Positions 29,378 to 36,992 of a stretch of 64,000 bases of DNA are shown here, one piece after another. Position numbers and translations under genes: made by a program. Numbering within the stretch: the stretch's first letter is position 1; each line of letters opens with the position of its first letter. Origin of the DNA: Prochlorococcus sp. AG-347-M15 (GTDB lineage: Bacteria > Cyanobacteriota > Cyanobacteriia > PCC-6307 > Cyanobiaceae); the NCBI GenBank assembly GCA_003281185.1, contig QCCS01000007.1, positions 1 through 64,000 of the forward strand. The letters are read 5' to 3'. The notes beneath the pieces were generated by a model. That model had not been told where the DNA came from and did no database searches. It saw only the letters and a program-made list of their open reading frames with translations.

Positions 29378-31132
29378 GTGTTTAGATCAAAATTCTCATA
29401 TTCAGATTCTAAATCAAGTTATTCGGATCTTATAAAAGATATAGAGACGGGGAAAATAGAATCAATATTTTTCTATCCAAGGCAGAGAGAAATTGATGTT
29501 CTGTATAAAAATGGCGATAAATTTAAAATACCTATCCTTTACAACGATCAATTAGTCCTCGAAAAGGCTACTGAAAATAAGGTAGATCTAACTATTAACA
29601 ATAGTAGAAAAGAAGCCTCTGCTGCTAATTCATTTGCTTCAATAAGTCTTTTCCTGATTTTTATATTAGCTATAGCCTTAATCTTGCGGAGTACATCAAA
29701 ATTGGCTTCTAGAGCTTTTGGTTTTACCAAAAATCAAGCTAAATTTGTAACTATTGATGATGTAGAAACGAGATTTGATGATGTAGCTGGCGTCCCTGAA
29801 GCCGCTGAAGAATTAAAAGAGGTAATAGTATTTTTGAAAGAACCAAAGAAATTTGAAAATCTTGGAGCAAAAGTTCCTAAGGGAGTTCTTCTAATAGGCC
29901 CACCAGGAACAGGTAAAACATTATTAGCTAAAGCAATTGCTGGTGAATCAGGAGTGCCTTTTCTCTCAATATCGGCATCAGAGTTTGTAGAACTTTTTGT
30001 TGGTGTTGGAGCAAGCCGAGTTCGTGATCTGTTCTCTAAGGCTAAGGAAAAATCACCTTGTATAATTTTCATTGATGAAATTGATTCCATTGGTAGGCAA
30101 AGAGGGTCTGGTATCGGAGGTGGAAATGATGAAAGAGAACAAACCCTTAATCAGCTTCTTACTGAATTAGATGGTTTTGCTGATAATTCTGGGATTATTG
30201 TTTTAGCCGCAACAAATAGACCAGATATTTTGGATGCAGCATTATTAAGACCAGGTAGATTTGATAGAAAAATTGAAGTAATGCTTCCAGATTTAGATGG
30301 AAGAAAAAAAATTCTTTCAGTTCACTCACTTTCTAAACCACTCTCAAACGAAGTTGACTTAGGATATTGGGCTTCTAGAACAGTTGGATTTTCGGGAGCA
30401 GATCTTGCAAATTTGATGAACGAGGCCGCCATTCACTGTGCTAGAGATGAATCTAAATTAATCAGTGATCTTCATATAGAAAATGCTCTTGATAAAATTA
30501 CCATTGGCCTGAGAAGTTCATTAATAACTTCTCCAAATATGAAAAAAATAATTGCTTATAACGAGGTCGGCAGAGCGATTGTATCTGCTGTCAGAAATGG
30601 AATTGAATCAGTTGATAAAATTACGATATTACCTAGATCTGGATCTATAGGAGGATATACAAAAATATGCCCTGACGAAGATGTAATTTCTAGTGGTTTG
30701 ATTTCAAAAAAATTATTATTTTCAAAAATTGAAATTGCTCTAGCTGGAAGAGCAGCTGAAATGATAGTTTTTGGTGAAGGTGAAATTACACAATGCTCCT
30801 TAAAATATATCTCTTATGCGACAAAAATTGTAAGGGAAATGGTTACAAAATATGGATTTTCAATTATGGGTCCAATTTCAATGGATTCTGAAAATAATGA
30901 AATGTATTTAGGAGATGGATTATTTCGAAAAAAGCCTCTCATAGCAGAAAATACCAGTTCTAGAATAGATAATGAAATCATAAATATTTCTAAAATTTCA
31001 TTAAATAATTCAATAGAAATATTGAAAAAAAATAGAGTATTACTTGATAAATTAGTTGAGATACTTTTAAATCAAGAAACTATAGATAAAAAAGTTTTTA
31101 AATTAACAACTTCTAAATTGTTGAAAGTCTGA
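29378..31132 (+). CDS. FtsH-like AAA+ protein with inactivated protease site
   Basis: A 584-residue FtsH relative. The AAA+ ATPase is intact: Walker A GPPGTGKT at 174-181, Walker B IIFIDEID at 229-236, and arginine-finger region [18 protein letters not shown]. The peptidase zinc motif HEAGH is NEVGR at 395-399, so both His ligands are lost (Glu396 remains), and the third ligand region TTGASNDL aligns to TQCSLKYI, with Tyr477 for Asp. Only one membrane segment is seen (about 86-103); the usual first helix is absent because the frame upstream of GTG 29378 is closed by a stop nearby. It is a probable non-proteolytic FtsH (compare plant FtsHi). Confidence 0.9.
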   Translation: MFRSKFSYSDSKSSYSDLIKDIETGKIESIFFYPRQREIDVLYKNGDKFKIPILYNDQLVLEKATENKVDLTINNSRKEASAANSFASISLFLIFILAIALILRSTSKLASRAFGFTKNQAKFVTIDDVETRFDDVAGVPEAAEELKEVIVFLKEPKKFENLGAKVPKGVLLIGPPGTGKTLLAKAIAGESGVPFLSISASEFVELFVGVGASRVRDLFSKAKEKSPCIIFIDEIDSIGRQRGSGIGGGNDEREQTLNQLLTELDGFADNSGIIVLAATNRPDILDAALLRPGRFDRKIEVMLPDLDGRKKILSVHSLSKPLSNEVDLGYWASRTVGFSGADLANLMNEAAIHCARDESKLISDLHIENALDKITIGLRSSLITSPNMKKIIAYNEVGRAIVSAVRNGIESVDKITILPRSGSIGGYTKICPDEDVISSGLISKKLLFSKIEIALAGRAAEMIVFGEGEITQCSLKYISYATKIVREMVTKYGFSIMGPISMDSENNEMYLGDGLFRKKPLIAENTSSRIDNEIINISKISLNNSIEILKKNRVLLDKLVEILLNQETIDKKVFKLTTSKLLKV

Positions 31133-31164
31133 TTTAATTGTTTTAAATTAAAAAAAATATTTTC

Positions 31165-31917
31165 TTGATAATCACAAAAAATAAAACGAAATTATTAGTT
31201 ACACTTTCATTTTTACTTATTCTTCCGTTTGTACAAAAACAATGGTTTAATTTGTATTCACTCAATATTAATGATATTTCCTTTTATTCAATCCTTTATT
31301 ATTTGAGCGGTGCAATATGTCCATCTTTAGTGAGTTTAAACTCTTTAAAAAACTATACATACTATAATTTTAAAAAGGATAAAATCATTAATACGAAAAT
31401 AATTAAAGGAAAAAGATTATTATTCTTAGTAGCAATAAATTTAATATTTCTTTCTTACTTAATAGCTGATTATATATATATAAATTTTGATCTTATTTTT
31501 AATTTATTTCTTGAAGGAATTAATGTATCAAAACCGGATACTTTACAGTTAAGTTTTTTTATATTTTTAATTTCTATCCTATTAATTTTTAGGAAATCTA
31601 GGTTTCTTTTAAAAAAAGTAATATTGGTAAATTTTATTTTGATTTCTCTCTATCTTTGGCATCTTCAAATTAATAATATTAGTGTTGACGATCAGTTTCA
31701 TATTTATAGATATTTTGGTTTAAATGACTTGAATTTAATTAATCTTTTTATCCTAGTCGCAATAGAAATTTCTTTTTATACGTGGTCTTTTTTATCATAT
31801 AAGACTAATTTGAGCGATTGGATCGTGGCCAAACCTCAAAAAAGGGATGTTACCCCTTTTTTGAATATACTTATTTTTTATTTTTTTATAATTATTTACT
31901 ACTCAAAACTTACTTAA
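31165..31917 (+). CDS. Hypothetical multi-spanning membrane protein
   Basis: A 250-residue very hydrophobic protein with about five or six membrane helices (for example LLVTLSFLLILPFV, LLFLVAINLIFLSYLIADYI, LSFFIFLISILLIF, VILVNFILISLYLW). A charged, Pro-containing segment WIVAKPQKRDVTPF near the end is encoded across a terminator-like hairpin at 31838-31862. Start is TTG. No family recognised. Confidence 0.75.
   Translation: MIITKNKTKLLVTLSFLLILPFVQKQWFNLYSLNINDISFYSILYYLSGAICPSLVSLNSLKNYTYYNFKKDKIINTKIIKGKRLLFLVAINLIFLSYLIADYIYINFDLIFNLFLEGINVSKPDTLQLSFFIFLISILLIFRKSRFLLKKVILVNFILISLYLWHLQINNISVDDQFHIYRYFGLNDLNLINLFILVAIEISFYTWSFLSYKTNLSDWIVAKPQKRDVTPFLNILIFYFFIIIYYSKLT
31838..31862. terminator. 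Bidirectional intrinsic-terminator-like hairpin inside a CDS
   Basis: AAAAAAGGG, a 7-base loop, then CCCTTTTTT form a 9-bp stem with an A run on one side and a T run on the other. It therefore reads as a terminator on both strands. It lies 71 bases downstream of the peroxiredoxin stop (minus strand) but within the last 60 bases of the convergent gene 31165-31917. Confidence 0.6.
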
Positions 31918-31932
31918 ATGTTTCTAATCCTT

Positions 31933-32517
31933 CTATAGCGCAGAAAAATATTCCTTACTACCTTTAGGGTCCTCTAACATTGTTTTCTCACCGGGGGTCC
32001 AGTTTGCTGGACATACTTCATCAGGGTTTGCCGCAACGTATTGATAACCTTGAAGAATCCTTAGTGTTTCGTCAACATTTCTGCCTACAGGAGCTTTGTT
32101 AACAGTAGTATGCATAACTACTCCTTCAGGATTGATAAGAAATAATCCTCTATCGGCCTCGCCATCATCATTAAGAACATTGTATGCCTGGCAAATTTGC
32201 CTTTTTAAGTCAGAAACTAAAGGGTAGTTAATGTCACCTATTCCACCTTCATTTCTTGGGGTTTGTATCCAAGCCAAATGACAGTGTTTGCTATCAACTG
32301 ATACCCCAAGTATTTCCGTATTAAGAGCTGAGAAATCTTGGTATCTATCACTAAATGCAGTGATTTCAGTTGGACATACAAATGTAAAATCTAGTGGGTA
32401 AAAGAATAAAACAACCCATTTACCTCTTAGACCTGAAAGTGTAATCTCCTTAAACTCTTGATCATATACTGCTGTAGCACTAAAATCTGGTGCTTCTTGG
32501 CCAACTCTTAAGCTCAT
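31933..32517 (-). CDS. 2-Cys peroxiredoxin (AhpC/TSA family)
   Basis: A 194-residue thioredoxin-dependent peroxidase that removes H2O2 and alkyl peroxides. The peroxidatic Cys is in the motif [19 protein letters not shown] and the resolving Cys in [12 protein letters not shown] [13 protein letters not shown] segment and a C-terminal EYFSAL extension (YF motif) are typical of the eukaryotic/cyanobacterial, overoxidation-sensitive class. The 5' side faces a 301-base region with a 41-codon ORF. Confidence 0.97.
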   Translation of the reverse strand: MSLRVGQEAPDFSATAVYDQEFKEITLSGLRGKWVVLFFYPLDFTFVCPTEITAFSDRYQDFSALNTEILGVSVDSKHCHLAWIQTPRNEGGIGDINYPLVSDLKRQICQAYNVLNDDGEADRGLFLINPEGVVMHTTVNKAPVGRNVDETLRILQGYQYVAANPDEVCPANWTPGEKTMLEDPKGSKEYFSAL

Positions 32518-32615
32518 GAAAAAATTTGTCCTTATTGAAATTATGAATGGTCTTAATGACCGTATTAAGTATTATAATTTTATAAATAATGAATTAGCAA
32601 GTTTTTTTTTATACA

Positions 32616-32741
32616 ATGAAATGGCATTATTCCTTTACTAGGAAATTTACAATTTTGAACCATAATAAACTTATAAAAAATCTCAAAAAGGAGTTAATTA
32701 AATATCCCATTAATAGGCTTGATCAAAAAAATTCAAATTAA
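32616..32741 (+). CDS. Possible 41-residue basic protein
   Basis: An ORF of 41 codons: MKWHYSFTRKFTILNHNKLI then KNLKKELIKYPINRLDQKNS and a final N. The mixed, non-repetitive composition and an ATG in the only 300-base gap of this region make it a candidate small gene. There is no clear ribosome-binding site and no family I recognise. Chance occurrence is quite possible. Confidence 0.35.
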   Translation: MKWHYSFTRKFTILNHNKLIKNLKKELIKYPINRLDQKNSN

Positions 32742-32818
32742 AAGAAATTTAATCTTTTTTAAGATTCCTTTAAATTCAACTCTCTATAATAAGTAATATT
32801 TTTTATTATTTTTCAATT

Positions 32819-32977
32819 ATGGCTAAATATATTGAAAGACTAAAGGATAAAGTTAAAATAAAAAAATTTGATAGTAATCAACCTATTGGAGCTTGGATTT
32901 TCGTTATAATATTAAATATAGTTGGATTTGCGGGCTATTTTTACTTAAAAGTTAACCATATACAACTAGGTAGTTAA
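32819..32977 (+). CDS. Small one-helix membrane protein
   Basis: A 52-residue protein: a basic N-terminal half (MAKYIERLKDKVKIKKFDSN), then one hydrophobic helix (IGAWIFVIILNIVGFAGYFYLK) and a short polar end. It resembles small one-helix thylakoid-type proteins in size but lacks the chlorophyll-binding ExxNxR motif of high-light-inducible proteins. It converges with the 73-residue gene at 32982. Function unknown. Confidence 0.65.
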   Translation: MAKYIERLKDKVKIKKFDSNQPIGAWIFVIILNIVGFAGYFYLKVNHIQLGS

Positions 32978-32981
32978 AAAA

Positions 32982-33203
32982 TCATCTTATTTCCTTTTTA
33001 ATTGATCGACAAAAATTTTTTAGTCTTTCATTTCTCGTTAAGTCAGGTAATGTCCAAATTGATTCTGTTTCAGGTAATGGATCTTTGCTCCATTCTTTGA
33101 ATTCTTCCATTATCGATGCATTATTTAATTTTGATGTAGAGTTCTTACATTTTTTTAAATACTTTCTTATCACTGTAAGATTTGCCTCAATATATTCCCT
33201 CAT
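32982..33203 (-). CDS. Hypothetical small protein
   Basis: A 73-residue soluble protein, Lys/Glu-rich with helical potential; it contains WSKDPLPETESIWTLPDLTRNERLK. Composition (two Trp, varied residues) argues for real coding. I do not recognise a family. Its stop is four bases from that of the convergent 52-residue gene. Confidence 0.6.
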   Translation of the reverse strand: MREYIEANLTVIRKYLKKCKNSTSKLNNASIMEEFKEWSKDPLPETESIWTLPDLTRNERLKNFCRSIKKEIR

Positions 33204-33266
33204 AGTAATTACATAGACTTATATCAATTTATCATCTTGCAAGTTCTTATTTAAAGAAAAGTTTAA

Positions 33267-33437
33267 TTAGACATTTTGTACTGCTTGAAAAAGTCCAAAC
33301 GAATAACCGCCTATTAAAATCCAGCCAAGTACACTTGATATTATTGTAGATCTTCTATTGTGTCTCCTTAAAGCTGATTCAATCATTTCATTAACTTCAT
33401 CTCTATTAAGGTATTCTTTTTTAGAATTTTTTTTCAT
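33267..33437 (-). CDS. Small one-helix membrane protein
   Basis: A 56-residue protein: a charged N-terminus (KKNSKKEYLNRDEVNEMIES), a basic LRRHNRRST, then one hydrophobic helix (IISSVLGWILIGGYSFGLF). Positively charged residues just before the helix place the N-terminus in the cytosol. Start ATG at 33437. It lacks the light-harvesting-like motif. Probably a picocyanobacterial small membrane protein; function unknown. Confidence 0.65.
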   Translation of the reverse strand: MKKNSKKEYLNRDEVNEMIESALRRHNRRSTIISSVLGWILIGGYSFGLFQAVQNV

Positions 33438-33633
33438 TTTTTTCTTTTTACAATAAACGAATTTATGAGAAAGTGAGCTTATGATTTTTACCTATTAGTA
33501 AGAGTTTTATTTTTTAACTGTTTAAAAATATTTTTTTTATTTATCATTAAATACATTATGAAATTTTAAGAGTAATTTATAAAATTTTAAGATAAAGTAA
33601 TTAAATTGAAGGACCATAGTTTTTTTACAAAAA

Positions 33634-33819
33634 ATGAATATTAAAGATAAATCTGTTTTAGATATGCTTAATAAACTTATTGCGATTAATAGGCTAAATA
33701 AAACTCAAATTCTTCAAATGGTGAATTTAGTTTCAATATCAAATAATATCAATGATTTAAATGATAATTTGAAATGGGAAAGTTCTAAATCATTTCATCA
33801 AAATATTTCTAATTCATAA
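33634..33819 (+). CDS. Hypothetical small protein
   Basis: A 61-residue protein, Asn/Lys/Ile-rich, with an amphipathic helical first half (SVLDMLNKLIAINRLNKTQI). No membrane segment and no family that I recognise. It follows a 196-base AT-rich spacer (33438-33633) in which I see nothing else. Coding status moderately likely. Confidence 0.5.
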   Translation: MNIKDKSVLDMLNKLIAINRLNKTQILQMVNLVSISNNINDLNDNLKWESSKSFHQNISNS

Positions 33820-33929
33820 AAACATATACGCATTATTTGATAGTTATGGATTCTTGAAATTTATAGATAGAGATAATTAATAGTTAAATGAATTAAAAAA
33901 GAATTTTATAAATAATTTATATAAATTAT

Positions 33930-34103
33930 TTAAATAAATTTCCTATAAGAATTTTTCTTATAAGAAACTTGCTCTTGATTTTTATAATTATATGTTGTTT
34001 TATTATCCCTGCTAAATGATTTAATTATTATTGTAGAAGTGATTATTATTATTAGTATGATTAATAAATCTCCAATAGTAATCCCTCTCTCCTTAAGATT
34101 CAT
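33930..34103 (-). CDS. Small one-helix membrane protein
   Basis: A 57-residue protein from the internal ATG at 34103: MNLKERGITIGDLLIILIII then ITSTIIIKSFSRDNK and a Tyr/Asn/Lys-rich tail. One strong hydrophobic helix near the N-terminus is followed by a basic tail. The KERGITIGDLLIIL start resembles a short cyanobacterial membrane-protein opening. A longer version from 34190 adds a poorly composed, unlikely 29-residue extension. Confidence 0.6.
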   Translation of the reverse strand: MNLKERGITIGDLLIILIIIITSTIIIKSFSRDNKTTYNYKNQEQVSYKKNSYRKFI

Positions 34104-34264
34104 AATAAAACGTATATTTTTCTTAAATATAGCCTTTTTTATTTGATAAACTAATATTTTTAACAAACGTGCTAAATATATATTAAGCAAATATAAAATT
34201 AATATAAAAAAATTAAGACTATAATCTTTTGAGTCATATAAAAAAAAATAGATAGATTACTTAT

Positions 34265-34444
34265 ATGGAAGTCAAAAAAATTTTTAATAGCTCTAAAAAT
34301 CCTTATTTTTTTTCTAAAGAGATGATTATCACAAAGAAATCACTTAACGAAAATCAACTCAAATTTACTTATCAAAAACAGTTAATCTCAGATCTAGATC
34401 ATAAGCACAAAGAATGGTCAAAATCGATTGAAAGTAAATTTTAA
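34265..34444 (+). CDS. Hypothetical small protein
   Basis: A 59-residue hydrophilic protein, Lys/Ser-rich, with FFSKEMIITKKSLNENQLKF and a helical C-terminus (LISDLDHKHKEWSKSIESKF). No motif recognised. Its stop codon overlaps the stop of the convergent 50-residue gene by four bases (shared TTAA). Confidence 0.5.
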   Translation: MEVKKIFNSSKNPYFFSKEMIITKKSLNENQLKFTYQKQLISDLDHKHKEWSKSIESKF

Positions 34445-34593
34445 AAGCTTTCGTCGATTATTTTTAAAAGTTTATTTCTTTTATTTGTATTTTTCTCTTC
34501 CCAATAAAGTGTTACTTCATCATTAATGATAGGTTTTGCTTCATAAGCTAGATACCAAAGAATAAAACCGGCAGGAAATATTAAAATATGCAT
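34441..34593 (-). CDS. Small membrane protein
   Basis: A 50-residue protein beginning with a hydrophobic helix (MHILIFPAGFILWYLAYEAK) followed by a soluble, charged half (PIINDEVTLYWEEKNTNKRN). It may be exported or anchored at the N-terminus. It shares its stop region with the 59-residue gene on the other strand. Family unknown. Confidence 0.55.
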   Translation of the reverse strand: MHILIFPAGFILWYLAYEAKPIINDEVTLYWEEKNTNKRNKLLKIIDESF

Positions 34594-34622
34594 AGCATGA
34601 TTAGTTGACTTAAATTAAATAT

Positions 34623-34655
34623 AGTGCAACACTTATATTATGCAAGTGTGACACT
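34623..34655. promoter_or_regulatory. Paired palindromic operator-like sites upstream of the RHH gene
   Basis: Two related 11-bp sites: AGTGCAACACT at 34623-34633 and the perfect palindrome AGTGTGACACT at 34645-34655. Their centres are 22 bp apart, about two helical turns, and the second ends 12 bases before the RHH start codon. This is the arrangement expected of an autorepressor operator; binding is inferred. Confidence 0.6.
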
Positions 34656-34667
34656 AATTTTTTAATT

Positions 34668-35030
34668 ATGCCCTCTCCGAGGAAAAGAATTGGTTTTTTG
34701 CCAAGTGAAGAAGTTCATGAAATTATTGAAAAATTGTGCGCAGCTAATGAATTTAGTCAGTCAAAAGTCACAGGTTTATTGGTCGAAGAAGCTTTGAGGT
34801 CTCGAGGAGTATTAAATAAATCTTTTGGTCAAAATAATATTGAAAACATTGATATGATAAATTTTTCTTTCCGTAAAGAAACATTTACTGAAAATAATAA
34901 ATCTAATCGTAATATGGACGATTATGCTGTTAATAAAAAAGTATTATCTGATGATATCAAAATGATGTATGAATTTATTGAGTTTAAGTATTTTAAGAAA
35001 GTTATGAAGAATAATAATATTTTTGAATAA
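34668..35030 (+). CDS. Ribbon-helix-helix (CopG/Arc-type) DNA-binding protein
   Basis: A 120-residue protein. The first 47 residues form a likely RHH fold: a basic strand (RKRIGFLPSEEV), helix A (HEIIEKLCAANEF) and helix B (SQSKVTGLLVEEALRSRGVL). The rest is a polar Asn/Lys-rich linker and a helical C-terminus of unknown role. RHH proteins are usually autorepressors or antitoxins, but no toxin gene is adjacent. AGTGTnACACT palindromes lie directly before and after the gene, and it sits alone within a small-protein cluster. Confidence 0.8.
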   Translation: MPSPRKRIGFLPSEEVHEIIEKLCAANEFSQSKVTGLLVEEALRSRGVLNKSFGQNNIENIDMINFSFRKETFTENNKSNRNMDDYAVNKKVLSDDIKMMYEFIEFKYFKKVMKNNNIFE

Positions 35031-35032
35031 AA

Positions 35033-35043
35033 AGTGTCACACT
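35033..35043. promoter_or_regulatory. Perfect palindrome just after the RHH gene
   Basis: AGTGTCACACT lies two bases after the stop codon. With one extra base it is the exact reverse complement (12 bp) of the upstream site ending at 34655. It could be a third operator allowing DNA looping, or a boundary repeat. Confidence 0.5.
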
Positions 35044-35167
35044 TCTAACTTCTATATAAGATTATTTTTCTATAAAATTTATAAATTAAGGAATAATAAA
35101 AATCTTTGACTATTTCTAATCAACTTCTTAAAGAGAAATCCAAAATAAATTGAATCTTTAAAAATTC

Positions 35168-35208
35168 AGCGGACTAAATCCTCGTGGAGATATGAACCTT
35201 AGCCCGCT
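35168..35208 (+). ncRNA. GC-rich hairpin, candidate structured RNA
   Basis: AGCGGACTAA (35168-35177) pairs with TTAGCCCGCT (35199-35208) except for one A-C mismatch. The 21-base loop contains CTC...GAG, which can form an inner stem. It stands out in an intergenic stretch (35044-35296) that is otherwise nearly all A/T. On the minus strand it is followed by few T residues, so it is a poor terminator. It does not match the Yfr motifs I remember. Strand is arbitrary. Confidence 0.4.
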
Positions 35209-35296
35209 TTAAAAAAATAGCAATAAAAAAATATTAATACAATAAGTATGTAAATTTACTTTTGATTTAAAATAAAAATATAAAAACTAAATATAA

Positions 35297-35449
35297 ATGG
35301 CAATAAGTGAATTAAATGAAGACACACATGATCAAATATGTGATCTTCTTGAAAATTTTCAGCAAATAGAGAAACTTAAAAATAAAGATATACGAATTTT
35401 GCTTGATAAGATAGTTAGAAAATATGGAGGAAAAGTAGTAAGTAAATGA
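35297..35449 (+). CDS. Hypothetical small protein
   Basis: A 50-residue acidic-to-basic helical protein (ELNEDTHDQICDLLENFQQI then EKLKNKDIRILLDKIVRKYG). It is predicted all-helical and soluble. Its TGA overlaps the ATG of the next (broken) thioredoxin-like gene in the ATGA arrangement, implying translational coupling to it. No family recognised. Confidence 0.6.
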   Translation: MAISELNEDTHDQICDLLENFQQIEKLKNKDIRILLDKIVRKYGGKVVSK

Positions 35450-35834
35450 AACCCTTATTAATCCCATTATTAGCTTTTCTTGCTTTATTAAATGTTGTTC
35501 TTAGCTCACATTTGAATAATCAGAGAAAACTTATAGTCACCTCAGAAAACACTAAGGAATTTATCGAGTTGGCAAAATACCTAATGATAATGATGTAGTT
35601 AAATTTTCAGCATATTGGTGTCCTAATTGCCTTAATCTAAGTGAACTATTTGGTAAGCAAGCACATAGTCAACTTAATGTAGTTGAATGTGCAAGAGATG
35701 GTATAAACAGCCAAACTCAATTTTGCATTGATAAAAAAAATAAAGGGTTTCCGATATGGAAAATTACTGGAAAATTAATTTTAGGTATACTTTCCTTAAA
35801 ATAGTTATCAAATTTGACTGGATTTAAGAATTAA
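35446..35834 (+). pseudogene. Exported thioredoxin-fold protein (VKOR C-terminal-domain-like), frameshifted and truncated
   Basis: The first frame encodes a signal-like start, MKPLLIPLLAFLALLNVVLS, and continues to FIELAKYL before a stop at 35598. In another frame the sequence goes on as NDNDVVKFSAYWCPNCLNLS, then ELFGKQAHSQLNVVECARDG and KGFPIWKITGKLILGILSLK. A TAG follows at 35802, and then LSNLTGFKN and TAA at 35832. The CPNC active site, ECARDG and FPIW pattern matches the thioredoxin-like tail of VKOR proteins that form disulfides outside the cytosol. At least two lesions, a frameshift near 35575-35595 and a nonsense codon, argue for a pseudogene. Confidence 0.75.
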
Positions 35835-35859
35835 GTAAAAAAATTGAGAATATTAATGT

Positions 35860-36009
35860 TTAGATATTAAAAGTTAATTCTTGAGCCCCTTTCATACAAC
35901 CACCAGCTGGATAATTAATTACTTTTCTTGAAATTAATCCAATACTTGTAGCAACTATTAAGATAGCCACTAAAGCTTTGGATCTTTTGCTTGAGATGAA
36001 ATACATCAT
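35860..36009 (-). CDS. Small membrane protein
   Basis: A 49-residue protein with a basic N-terminus (MMYFISSKRSK), one helix (ALVAILIVATSIGLI) and a short exported or lumenal tail (RKVINYPAGGCMKGAQELTF) with a single Cys. It may be a membrane-anchored peptide. The Cys is too far from the helix for a lipobox. ATG at 36009 or 36006. No family recognised. Confidence 0.6.
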   Translation of the reverse strand: MMYFISSKRSKALVAILIVATSIGLISRKVINYPAGGCMKGAQELTFNI

Positions 36010-36362
36010 TGATTAAATATAATTTTTAAATAGTAGGGATTATGAGACTTTTATGTGGATTTTTGTTTTTTAAATAAACTTTATAGTAACTCTAAATTTA
36101 TAATTTTTTAAATATAAGATATCTTGAAAATCTTTTACTAATAAATTCTTGTATATCTATTTTTCATCATTCTTAGTCTGTATTTGACATTCTTTTATTA
36201 TTAAAAAGGTACTATTCTTTTTTTTATGAAATATAACAATTTTAATATCACTCAAGGAATAGCTTTGTTACTTTTGAAACCATTAAATTTACCCGTTAAC
36301 TACACCCTTAATCTCATAATTTATATAACGAACCCTCGCAACAATATTGGTTACTAAGAGTC

Positions 36363-36459
36363 TTACCAAACCGGATTGGTTCTCCTCCAACCTTGAGCGA
36401 TTGATTTTTTCCATTCATCATAAGCTTTATTAAACTTTTACTTTTTCTCTTTTTGTCAT
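36363..36459 (-). pseudogene. Remnant of a small conserved gene with one-base frameshift
   Basis: Starting at ATG 36459 the frame reads MTKREKVKV and then stops, but one base away it continues FNKAYDEWKKSIAQGWRRTN and PVW before a stop at 36363-36365. The joined product of about 31 residues, with Trp-rich and charged composition, looks like a real small protein; 97 bases is 3n+1. It is either a broken gene or a sequencing error in the A-rich run. Low certainty. Confidence 0.3.
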
Positions 36460-36534
36460 TAGATATGTTTATTTTCATGAAACACCAAGAATGCCTCCTG
36501 AGTCAATAAACATATATTCAAAATCTTGCTTATT

Positions 36535-36822
36535 TTATGTTTTCTCAATCGGAGCCATTGTTAATCCTTTGCTGAAGAGTTGCTCATGATACAGCTCTGC
36601 CTGTTCAAGATTACCTCTCCATACTTCCGCAGATCCTGTCTTGTCAATTTTGATGGTTAGTTCCCATGCTCTTTTTTCACTCATATGTGGGATTATTGTT
36701 AGAAGACAATTTGCTACATGTTTGAAAGTATTAAAACTATCATCAAGAACTATTATTCTTGCTTCTGGATATTTTGCTTTAGATTTCTTTTGATCTAAGA
36801 CTGTACTGAGTGAATTAAACAT
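36535..36822 (-). CDS. clpS: ClpS adaptor protein
   Basis: A 95-residue ClpS-type N-degron adaptor for the ClpAP/ClpCP protease. The family features are ARIIVLDDSFNTFKHVANCL (in the position of the LYNDDFTPMEFV motif), MSEKRAWELTIKIDKTGSAEV with the conserved hydrophobic pocket, and LTMAPIEK at the end (GLxxxxE). The core motif differs from the canonical DDDHTPF form, so it may be the divergent ClpS2 subtype of cyanobacteria. Confidence 0.9.
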   Translation of the reverse strand: MFNSLSTVLDQKKSKAKYPEARIIVLDDSFNTFKHVANCLLTIIPHMSEKRAWELTIKIDKTGSAEVWRGNLEQAELYHEQLFSKGLTMAPIEKT

Positions 36823-36889
36823 TAGTGCCTGTTATAGTTTAAGTCAATTAAAAATTTCACCTATGTTCTTCAATTGAAAAGTATTAAAA

Positions 36890-36963
<74 letters not shown>

Positions 36964-36992
36964 ATGGGAATATTGTAAGGCATTGGTTGTAC

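Noticed and set aside
29734..30090. Long open frame antisense to the FtsH-like gene
   Set aside because: It mirrors the conserved AAA+ codons in reverse, is Ser/Pro-rich with no family features, and lies entirely within a well-supported gene.
33438..33633. Gene or RNA in the 196-base spacer
   Set aside because: Uniform AT-rich sequence with no open frame of note, no stable hairpin and no promoter beyond chance.
34201..34264. Further AGACT-like cluster before the 59-residue gene
   Set aside because: AGACT (34216) and AGTCA (34232) occur but are 16 bp apart and lack the 12-bp phasing seen at 45.5-46.3 kb.
36226..36357. 43-codon ORF starting MKYNNFNITQGIALLLLKPL
   Set aside because: Asn/Ile/Leu-biased composition as expected of AT-rich spacer, no ribosome-binding site and no recognisable pattern. 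The gap 36010-36534 otherwise shows only the possible remnant at 36363-36459.
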